Shown piece by piece: positions 1-3,824 of a DNA stretch of 11,903 nucleotides (position 1 is its first letter; each line of letters begins with the position of its first letter). The notes under the pieces were generated by a model. It made no database searches, was not told the DNA's origin, and saw nothing but the letters and a program-made list of their open reading frames with translations. The stretch is from Eubacteriales Family XIII. Incertae Sedis bacterium (GTDB lineage: Bacteria; Bacillota_A; Clostridia; Peptostreptococcales; Anaerovoracaceae): NCBI GenBank assembly GCA_031278145.1, contig JAITLA010000130.1:1-11903 (forward strand). The letters are read 5' to 3'. Position numbers and translations under genes: made by a program.

Positions 1-90
1 TAACACATACAATGTTGGAATTGCGCGATTTACCGGCACGGGCCACAGTGCCAAACCTGCCCAATACACAAAAGAACCGTCCCCGTGTGT
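1..90. repeat. Left copy of 90-bp direct repeat (part of a REP/MITE-like palindromic element)
   Basis: This stretch is identical base for base to 11812-11901. It holds an internal hairpin (GGCAC at 36-40 pairing with GTGCC at 48-52) and ends with the arm ACACAAAAGAACCGTCCCCGT. In the right-hand copy that arm pairs with an inverted partner; here the partner would lie left of the window. No transposase lies in the window, so it would be a passive element. From memory, GGGGACGGTTC palindromes are common dispersed repeats in Bacillota and may be moved by REP-associated (Y1) transposases; that link is recollection. Confidence 0.8.
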
Positions 91-171
91 CCCCAACAAT
101 TGAATTGCGCTGTGTTGAATTGCGGTCCGCGACAAGATTATGACAAAATTATAAAAACTTCAAAAAAACGC

Positions 172-200
172 TTTACAATTCTGGAGTAAAGCAGTATTAT
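172..200 (+). promoter_or_regulatory. Candidate sigma-A promoter, rightward
   Basis: A -35 box TTTACA (172-177) and a -10 box TATTAT (195-200) are separated by 17 bp in an AT-rich stretch. No rightward gene follows before 1244. A transcript would run antisense to the recombinase gene and into the terminators at 1015-1056 and 1107-1129. It could therefore make an antisense RNA, or feed the 1244-2014 genes if those terminators were removed by inversion. Confidence 0.5.
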
Positions 201-224
201 AGTATGCGTTATGTAGGGTATACA
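196..224 (-). promoter_or_regulatory. Candidate leftward promoter overlapping the rightward one
   Basis: On the minus strand a perfect TATAAT (196-201) lies 17 bp from a weak -35, TGTATA (219-224). It points out of the window through the left repeat. It overlaps the rightward promoter, so the two would compete. The -35 is poor, so this is tentative. Confidence 0.35.
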
Positions 225-240
225 TTTGGCCGCGCATACT
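201..240. promoter_or_regulatory. 40-bp hyphenated dyad, possible operator
   Basis: AGTATGCG (201-208) is the exact reverse complement of CGCATACT (233-240). The central GTATAC (218-223) is itself palindromic and has exactly the same centre (220.5). The dyad begins just after the -10 of the rightward promoter and covers the -35 of the leftward one, a classic place for a dimeric repressor. It could also be a recombination or replication-protein site. The rest of 241-410 shows no convincing gene or structure; a TATAAT at 259-264 lacks a suitable -35. Confidence 0.45.
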
Positions 241-410
241 TTGACCGGTTAAGTATTGTATAATGCGTCGCTGCCAAGCATCCCTTGGTTTTATCCATGG
301 CGGCGGCGCGGCCGTTTCGCGATTTTGGGCGCACGGAAAAAGGGGCGCGCGTATGCGGCGCGACCCGTGAGGCCGTTCGTGCCTTATCGCAGAGCGGCCG
401 GACGGACGCT

Positions 411-986
411 TCAGGCCGGAAAGCGCAAGCGCATATAGACCTCGTTCTTGTCATCCTGCGATACGCCGAGATAACGCTTCGTGACGGTGAAGGAGCTGTG
501 GTTGTAGATCTCCATGATGACCGCCGGCGAAGCGCCGTTCTTCCAAGCGTGGTAGCCGAAGGTCTTGCGTAGCGAGTGGCAGGACACGCGCTCCGGGAAG
601 CCCAACGCTTCGGCGGCGGCGCGGATGATGCGATAGGCCTGTATGCGGCTGATGGCCTTGCCCGTCCGCTCGTTCTCGATGAGAAATCCGCCCGGCTTGG
701 CCGAACGCTTTGCGTACAGCTCGAGGGCGCGGACGGCCTCCTTGTTCAGGGCGATTGCCTTTGTCTTGCCGGTCTTTTTTTCGGTAAGCGCGATGTGTCT
801 GCGGACGCGGCGGCACTCGAAATCGTAGACGTCGTCCCATTTCAGACGCAGAAGGTCGCTGACGCGCAGCGCGGTGTATATGCCCAAAGCGACCAGGCAG
901 TGGTTGCGGAGTTGTCCGCGATTGAGGAAATACGCGATGAGCGCACGGACTTGATGCTTGTTTCTGATCGGTTCTGTCGCAGCCAT
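411..986 (-). CDS. Short tyrosine recombinase/integrase
   Basis: A site-specific recombinase of the XerC/XerD/phage integrase superfamily, 191 residues. The visible catalytic set is Arg41 (TALRVSDLL), the beta-hairpin Lys at 70-71, His137-x-x-Arg140 (CHSLRKTFGYH), His163 (IYNHSS) and the nucleophile Tyr172 (KRYLGV). The usual N-terminal SAM-like core-binding domain is nearly absent: the protein begins about 40 residues before the first catalytic Arg, so it is a catalytic-domain-only type, as in some inversion and small-element recombinases. The start at 986 follows an ideal AAGGAGG (995-1001) with an 8-nt gap; a 17-residue upstream extension has no support. A candidate -10, TATACT, lies just before the ribosome site. 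The inverted repeat pair at 1021-1182 lies within 40 bp of its start and is its likely substrate. Function is secure; the inversion role is inferred from position. Confidence 0.93.
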   Translation of the reverse strand: MAATEPIRNKHQVRALIAYFLNRGQLRNHCLVALGIYTALRVSDLLRLKWDDVYDFECRRVRRHIALTEKKTGKTKAIALNKEAVRALELYAKRSAKPGGFLIENERTGKAISRIQAYRIIRAAAEALGFPERVSCHSLRKTFGYHAWKNGASPAVIMEIYNHSSFTVTKRYLGVSQDDKNEVYMRLRFPA

Positions 987-1014
987 AAGATAATCCTCCT
1001 TATAGTATAATTTC

Positions 1015-1056
1015 GCCCGAGTAACACATCTTCTCATATGTTACACGGGCTTTTTT
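1015..1056 (+). terminator. Rho-independent-type hairpin overlapping recombination site 1
   Basis: Arms 1015-1029 and 1036-1050 pair at 13 of 15 positions around a 6-nt loop (cttctc), with GCCCG/CGGGC at the base, and are followed by six T (1051-1056). It would stop rightward transcripts. The left base (GCCCG) lies outside the putative crossover and the right base plus T-tract lies inside. Inversion of the segment would therefore break this terminator. Confidence 0.6.
1019..1046. repeat. Putative recombination site 1 (inverted repeat partner of 1157-1182)
   Basis: The site has two imperfect inverted arms (gagtaacacat and atatgttacac) around a 6-bp spacer, CTTCTC (1030-1035). The reverse complement of 1021-1046 matches 1157-1182 at 23 of 26 positions, and the spacers are identical in that alignment (GAGAAG). 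The 11-6-11 layout is typical of Xer-like crossover sites. Confidence 0.65.
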
Positions 1057-1106
1057 GTTGTATTCTCAAGGATAATTTTATCCTATGCGAGCTTTTTGAT
1101 CTCCGT

Positions 1107-1129
1107 GCCGCGTTTCGCGGCCTTTTTTT
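1107..1129 (+). terminator. Rho-independent terminator inside the putative switch
   Basis: GCCGCG-TTT-CGCGGC (1107-1121) is a perfect 6-bp GC stem with a 3-nt loop, followed by C and seven T (1123-1129). It acts on rightward transcripts in the present orientation. There is no matching T-tract for the minus strand. Confidence 0.75.
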
Positions 1130-1156
1130 CGTTGAAATTCAAATAAATATTTCTGC

Positions 1157-1182
1157 GTGTAACACTTGAGAAGATGTGTTGC
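1157..1182. repeat. Putative recombination site 2
   Basis: Left arm GTGTAACACTT, spacer GAGAAG (1168-1173), right arm starting ATGTGTTGC. It is site 1 in inverted orientation with 3 mismatches in 26 bp, all outside the spacer. Inverted orientation predicts inversion, not excision, of the DNA between the sites. Confidence 0.62.
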
Positions 1183-1187
1183 GTAGC

Positions 1188-1217
1188 GCAGCCGCGGGGG
1201 CGTATCCCCGTGGGTGC
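1188..1217 (+). promoter_or_regulatory. 5'-UTR stem-loop before the WQG protein gene
   Basis: Arms 1188-1199 and 1206-1217 form a 12-bp stem with one mismatch and one G-T wobble around a 6-nt loop. It lies between recombination site 2 and the ribosome binding site GGGAGG (1225-1230). No T-tract follows, so it is more likely to affect translation or mRNA stability than termination. Confidence 0.45.
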
Positions 1218-1243
1218 TTCGCGAGGGAGGTGTTAATCGCATC

Positions 1244-1504
1244 GTGAAAAGAACGGCAACAGGTGTCCCCGCTGAGCGGAAGAACTTCTTTGTCAGCGTG
1301 CTGGGCAAGCAGAACGAAACCTGGCAGGGGACGATCACCCTGCTCAACAGGAGATCCACGCATTCGATGAGCTTTCCGCACGTCACGCGCATCGGTGACG
1401 CAAAGGACACCCTGCTCAACAGCAAGGAAACGCTCTCCTTTCGGAGCACGACGGAGTTGCTCCGGCTGATCGACGAGGCCGTGGAGAATGCAGGAGCGGA
1501 TTGA
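1244..1504 (+). CDS. Small WQG-motif protein, function unknown
   Basis: An 86-residue protein starting at GTG 1244, with GGGAGG at 1225-1230 upstream; a GTG at 1214 in the same frame lies inside the upstream hairpin and lacks a ribosome site. It has no signal peptide or membrane segment. The core is a beta-rich stretch with FFVSVLGKQNETWQGTITLL (residues 14-33), and it ends with a helix-like SFRSTTELLRLIDEAVENAG. From memory, small Bacillota proteins with a WQG...F.S..EL..LI pattern exist, often beside surface or lipoprotein genes, but I know of no established function. It is the first gene after the putative switch and is followed 48 nt later by a lipoprotein gene, so the two are probably cotranscribed. 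It may be a regulator or partner of the lipoprotein; this is inference. Confidence 0.75.
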   Translation: MKRTATGVPAERKNFFVSVLGKQNETWQGTITLLNRRSTHSMSFPHVTRIGDAKDTLLNSKETLSFRSTTELLRLIDEAVENAGAD

Positions 1505-1561
1505 GGCGAGGGAGGAAGATGAGGCAAGAAGGAAATGAGGCGAGGAAGGAAGATGAGGAAA
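1502..1561 (+). repeat. Tandem duplication of a stop/RBS/start segment
   Basis: The 26 bp at 1502-1527 recur at 1536-1561 with two differences and a 34-bp period. Each copy holds TGAGGCGAGG, an AGGAAG-type ribosome site and an ATG (1519 and 1553). Since 34 is not a multiple of 3, the first ATG reads a different frame from the lipoprotein, so it is a decoy start. Confidence 0.7.
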
Positions 1562-2014
1562 ACGCTGCTCCTGCCGTTCCTGTCACTCGCGCTGCTCTCC
1601 CTGTCGACGGGTTGCGGCGCGGACGCCGCTTCGCCGGAGGGCGCGTACAAGGCTTGGGACGAGCTTGTCCTTTCGGACGAAGCCTTGGAACGTCTGGAAG
1701 CGGAACGGGAGCTGCGGGCAAACGAGCGGAGCGAGGCGGAAAAGCAGGACGAGATATTGGCGTGGTACGCGCAGAGCTTGGCGGCCGCCCGCGAGGAGGA
1801 ACGCGTGCTGTCGGAGCGTCTGGAGGAGATCCGCGCGATAGCGGCCCTGCCGGAGCTGCCCGAGGAACCGCGCGCGAAATACGCCGCGCTGGTAGCCGAA
1901 ACGGAGGCCGCGATCCGCGCGTGCGCGGAGAGGCGGGACCGGCTGGAAGCGGATACGGCGCGCATCGAAGCCTTGCGCGAACCCCCACCCGATTGGGTTC
2001 CGCCCGACGATTGA
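1553..2014 (+). CDS. Coiled-coil lipoprotein, function unknown
   Basis: A 153-residue protein with a classic lipoprotein signal: MRK, then a hydrophobic stretch (4-17), then STGC with the lipidated Cys at 21. It would be anchored to the outer face of the membrane. Residues about 35-140 are rich in Glu, Arg, Ala and Leu without Pro over long runs (for example EERVLSERLEEIRAI), indicating a long coiled coil. The tail is Pro/Asp-rich (PPPDWVPPDD). The start at 1553 puts the signal peptide right at the N-terminus and has GAGG 8 nt upstream; a start at 1535 would add MRRGRK. It belongs to the unit controlled by the putative switch, which would fit a phase-variable surface protein. No enzyme motif is visible. 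The 3' end overlaps the left arm of the hairpin block at 1990-2103. Confidence 0.8.
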   Translation: MRKTLLLPFLSLALLSLSTGCGADAASPEGAYKAWDELVLSDEALERLEAERELRANERSEAEKQDEILAWYAQSLAAAREEERVLSERLEEIRAIAALPELPEEPRAKYAALVAETEAAIRACAERRDRLEADTARIEALREPPPDWVPPDD

Positions 2015-2103
2015 ACGACGGCGCCGGTCCCCCGCCTCTACAGGCGGCGGGTTCCGGCTTCCCAAGCTGCCGGTGGCGGGTGCAATCCCCCGCGTCCCAA
2101 TCG
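1990..2103. other. GC-rich multi-hairpin block enclosed by an 8-bp stem
   Basis: CGATTGGG (1990-1997) and CCCAATCG (2096-2103) form an outer stem. Inside are three successive hairpins: CCCCGCC-type arms at about 2030-2049 (loop tctaca), CCGGC/GCCGG at 2054-2073, and GCGGG/CCCGC at about 2076-2093. The overall shape is multi-branched. The left arm lies in the end of the lipoprotein gene. No T-tract follows on either strand, so it is not a standard terminator. It may be a structured RNA, an mRNA 3'-end structure or a dispersed palindromic repeat. Confidence 0.45.
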
Positions 2104-2114
2104 AAATTAAACCG

Positions 2115-2143
2115 TTGACAAACTATGTTCCTTGTGTTATATT
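2115..2143 (+). promoter_or_regulatory. Strong sigma-A promoter of the transporter/maturation operon
   Basis: A consensus TTGACA (2115-2120), a 17-bp spacer and TATATT (2138-2143), in locally AT-rich DNA. Transcription should start near 2150. It is the only good promoter found ahead of the ten-gene run that ends at 11714. Confidence 0.85.
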
Positions 2144-2149
2144 TTGTTG

Positions 2150-2383
2150 AAGAGGAACAGAAGTTCCGGCGGACAAGGGGCATATCGTATCACGAAGATA
2201 CGGGTGCGACCGCACAATTCACGAAACACAGAAATGTCACGAAGGCATTTTACACGGTTTTGGAAGCCGATGTATGCTTTTGCGGCATTTTTTATTGCAA
2301 ACGGGTTTTCGATATCGCCGCAATCCATATGAAGGGTACGTTATCGGATCTTTATTTCAAAGTTTGATGGGAGGAAAACTGTC
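2150..2383 (+). other. Long 5' leader with small hairpins
   Basis: About 230 nt separate the expected transcription start from the first gene. It holds GGAAC-agaa-GTTCC (about 2154-2167) and CGTATC-acgaa-GATACG (about 2178-2194), and a T-run after a weak GC stem near 2275-2293. I do not match it to a known riboswitch. Small reading frames here lack ribosome sites. A leader this long suggests RNA-level control, but nothing decisive can be seen. Confidence 0.35.
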
Positions 2384-2779
2384 ATGGCGTGTTTTTTGGT
2401 GCCCACCGCGGAGGCAATCGTGGCAACCGTTATAAGAAAAACGATCCCGAAGGAAAAGGAAACCGGCGCGTCAACGGACGCTTCCGCGGAACAAGACGCC
2501 AAGATCCCTTTTTCAAGAAAGCTGAAATGGCTTACGAACTTGCTTTGGGGCGGTTCCGTTCTGTTGGCGTTCGAACATGTGTGGCACGGCGAAGTGACGC
2601 CGTGGTTCCCGTTTCTGACGGCGGCCAAGGATCCCGGCGACACGGCGGAAATGCTGCATGAAATGGGTACCGCGGGCGTTTCCATGGCGATTATCGTAAC
2701 GCTGGTTTGGCTCGGTATGGTCATTGTCGCGAACGCAATGGAAAAGAAGGAGCTCAAAGCGCGGCCGGCCGCGCGATAA
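2384..2779 (+). CDS. Small membrane protein with two hydrophobic segments
   Basis: A 131-residue protein; start 2384 follows GGGAGG (2369-2374). The N-terminus (MACFLVPTAEAIVATVI) is hydrophobic and may insert or re-enter the membrane. A charged linker (20-45) leads to a hydrophobic segment at about 50-63 (LTNLLWGGSVLLAFEHVWHG) and a second at about 98-118 (VSMAIIVTLVWLGMVIVANA). Residues E64, H65, H68, E70 and H92 lie at membrane borders and could bind a metal; this is inference. It is the first gene of the operon and is followed 18 nt later by another small membrane protein, so the two may form a complex. I recall similar short proteins ahead of FmdE-family genes in Clostridia but know no assigned function. 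Confidence 0.8.
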   Translation: MACFLVPTAEAIVATVIRKTIPKEKETGASTDASAEQDAKIPFSRKLKWLTNLLWGGSVLLAFEHVWHGEVTPWFPFLTAAKDPGDTAEMLHEMGTAGVSMAIIVTLVWLGMVIVANAMEKKELKARPAAR

Positions 2780-2797
2780 ACCATAAGGAGGATTCTC

Positions 2798-3118
2798 ATG
2801 ACCTTGCTCATTACCGTGTTTGCGGCAATCGTTTGCACGATTGTCTGGTATAAAAACGCGCCGAACGGCGTGATGAAGGTGGGTATTCTGTGTTTCATGT
2901 ATTGGGGCGCGTCGCTGATGTGGCTGATTGACGCGATCTTCGAATATGCGGAGCTGCAAGCGGAATATTTCAATCCGGACCCGCTCAGCATGCTGAACGA
3001 TTCGTATTTGGGATTTTCGGTTGTCGCTCTCGGATTGATAATTTGGCTGCTGATCCTGCTGATCAAAGACCCGAAGGGTGCGGTGCGGGCGAGCCTCTTC
3101 AAGAAAGATTCCAAGTAA
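2798..3118 (+). CDS. Small three-segment membrane protein
   Basis: A 106-residue protein with an ideal AAGGAGG eight bases before ATG 2798. The hydrophobic segments are 2-17, about 26-46 (MKVGILCFMYWGASLMWLID) and about 71-89 (LGFSVVALGLIIWLLILLI). A short acidic loop (47-68, with E49, E52, E56 and D61) joins the last two, and the C-terminus is basic (KDPKG...FKKDSK), suggesting a cytoplasmic tail by the positive-inside rule. It has no recognisable domain. Its place between the 131-residue membrane protein and the FmdE-family gene suggests a membrane subunit working with one or both of them. Confidence 0.8.
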   Translation: MTLLITVFAAIVCTIVWYKNAPNGVMKVGILCFMYWGASLMWLIDAIFEYAELQAEYFNPDPLSMLNDSYLGFSVVALGLIIWLLILLIKDPKGAVRASLFKKDSK

Positions 3119-3141
3119 TCGCGCCGGGACCGATTCCGGAC

Positions 3142-3165
3142 GCCGGGGCGACGCATCGCCCCGGC
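3142..3165 (+). promoter_or_regulatory. Perfect 10-bp GC hairpin before the FmdE gene
   Basis: GCCGGGGCGA (3142-3151) pairs perfectly with TCGCCCCGGC (3156-3165) around a CGCA loop. No T-tract follows, so it is not a simple terminator. It probably protects or segments the operon mRNA, separating the two membrane genes from the rest. Confidence 0.6.
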
Positions 3166-3193
3166 TGCGGCGCAGACATGAAGGAGGATGGAT

Positions 3194-3730
3194 ATGACGG
3201 ATGGCAACGAGGCGCTTTGGCAGCGTTGCGTGGCTTTTCACGGGCATTACTGCGGCGGACTGGACATCGGCTTCAAGGCCGCGCTTCTCGCCGCCGAGAT
3301 ATTGGGCGCGTCTTTCTCCGCAGACGAGGAACTGGTGTGCATCGCCGAGAACGATGCCTGCGGAATCGACGCGATTCAGGTTGCTCTGGGCTGTAGCATA
3401 GGCAAGGGGAATTTGCTTTTCCATATGACGGGCAAGCACGTCTATTCGTTCTACGACAGGAGGACGGGACGCTCCGTGCGCCTGTCGCTGAAGAACATGC
3501 CCGAAGGGTTTACGCGCGACAAGGGCTACGAATATTATCACGACCGGGCACCCGAGAGTATGTTCGACGTGGGCGCGGTAAAGCTGTCCTTGCCGAAAAA
3601 CGCCGTGCGCTTCCATCCGCATCGATGCGAAGTGTGCGGGGAGGATGTGGCGGAAAACCACGTGCGCATCCAAGACGGCAAGGAGGTTTGCACGGACTGT
3701 TTCGACGATTACAAGAGGTTTGGCGTGTGA
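3194..3730 (+). CDS. FmdE-family protein with C-terminal zinc ribbon
   Basis: A 178-residue cytoplasmic protein of the FmdE family, named after subunit E of molybdenum formylmethanofuran dehydrogenase. The hallmark FHGHYCGGLDIG is at 15-26 (H16, H18, C20), followed by AENDACGIDAIQ (51-62, C56), GCSIGKGNL (66-74, C67) and GKHVYSF (80-86). These residues form the presumed metal or cofactor site. A CxxC...CxxC zinc ribbon lies at the end (C145, C148, C166, C169). Start 3194 has AAGGAGG with a 6-nt gap; an ATG at 3188 abuts the ribosome site and is unlikely. No formylmethanofuran dehydrogenase catalytic subunit lies in the window, and FmdE relatives are widespread in bacteria lacking methanogenesis, so a formylmethanofuran role is not implied. 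Beside a nickel/peptide-type importer and a HypB-like GTPase, a metallocofactor role is likely. Family assignment is secure; exact function is unknown. Confidence 0.92.
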   Translation: MTDGNEALWQRCVAFHGHYCGGLDIGFKAALLAAEILGASFSADEELVCIAENDACGIDAIQVALGCSIGKGNLLFHMTGKHVYSFYDRRTGRSVRLSLKNMPEGFTRDKGYEYYHDRAPESMFDVGAVKLSLPKNAVRFHPHRCEVCGEDVAENHVRIQDGKEVCTDCFDDYKRFGV

Positions 3731-3733
3731 ATA

Positions 3734-3801
3734 TTCAAAGGTATGCGATTGCCGGCGGGTGGGGCGGGGATGTGTCCACCCTCCACCCGCCCACCTTTGA
3801 A
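3734..3801 (+). promoter_or_regulatory. Long two-part hairpin between FmdE and receptor genes
   Basis: TTCAAAGGT (3734-3742) pairs with ACCTTTGAA (3793-3801), and GGCGGGTGG (3754-3762) with CCACCCGCC (3783-3791). An 11-nt bulge on the 5' side separates the two stems, and further G/C pairing is possible inside. There is no T-tract. It probably gives differential mRNA stability, letting the receptor be made in excess, as is common before binding-protein genes. Confidence 0.55.
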
Positions 3802-3824
3802 CGGTGATATGAGGGAGAAGAAGA

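Larger units (their letters stand above)
1021..1182. mobile_element. Putative invertible DNA switch
   Basis: Two inverted recombinase-like sites bound about 110 bp. The sites fall between a divergent tyrosine recombinase gene and a rightward small-protein/lipoprotein unit. The segment carries a rightward terminator (1107-1129), a second T-tract next to site 1, and a 14-bp palindrome GGATAATTTTATCC (1070-1083). No strong rightward promoter is visible inside; the best pieces are TTGTTG with an 18-bp spacer to TATCCT, and TTGAAA (1132-1137) lying too far from TGTAAC. As read, the segment looks OFF for the right-hand genes. Flipping would turn both terminators away, so control by terminator inversion is as plausible as an invertible promoter. 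An alternative is a small MITE with 26-bp terminal inverted repeats. Confidence 0.55.

Noticed and set aside
241..264. Promoter formed by TTGACC (241-246) and TATAAT (259-264)
   Set aside because: The spacer is only 12 bp, too short for a sigma-A promoter, and no proper extended -10 is present.
256..438. Small rightward frames in 256-572
   Set aside because: No ribosome site, no domain, and they overlap the end of the recombinase gene in antisense.
2026..2100. tRNA-like cloverleaf (possible anticodon-type loop TTCCCAA and T-arm-like GCGGG/CCCGC)
   Set aside because: The acceptor stem is missing at the right place, the T-loop is the wrong length and sequence, and stem lengths do not fit. Kept only as a structured block.
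1519..2118. Alternative rightward frame across the lipoprotein gene
   Set aside because: It is Gly/Arg-rich with no signal or motif. The lipoprotein frame has a signal peptide, lipobox and coiled coil.
2125..2367. 81-codon rightward frame in the leader
   Set aside because: Its ATG lies between the -35 and -10 boxes of the promoter, so the transcript would not include it, and there is no ribosome site.
2179..2383. Known riboswitch (cobalamin, NiCo, molybdenum cofactor, THF) in the operon leader
   Set aside because: I find none of the conserved boxes of these classes; only small generic hairpins are visible.
3188..3193. Upstream ATG at 3188 for the FmdE-family gene
   Set aside because: It directly abuts the AAGGAGG ribosome site; the ATG at 3194 has normal spacing.
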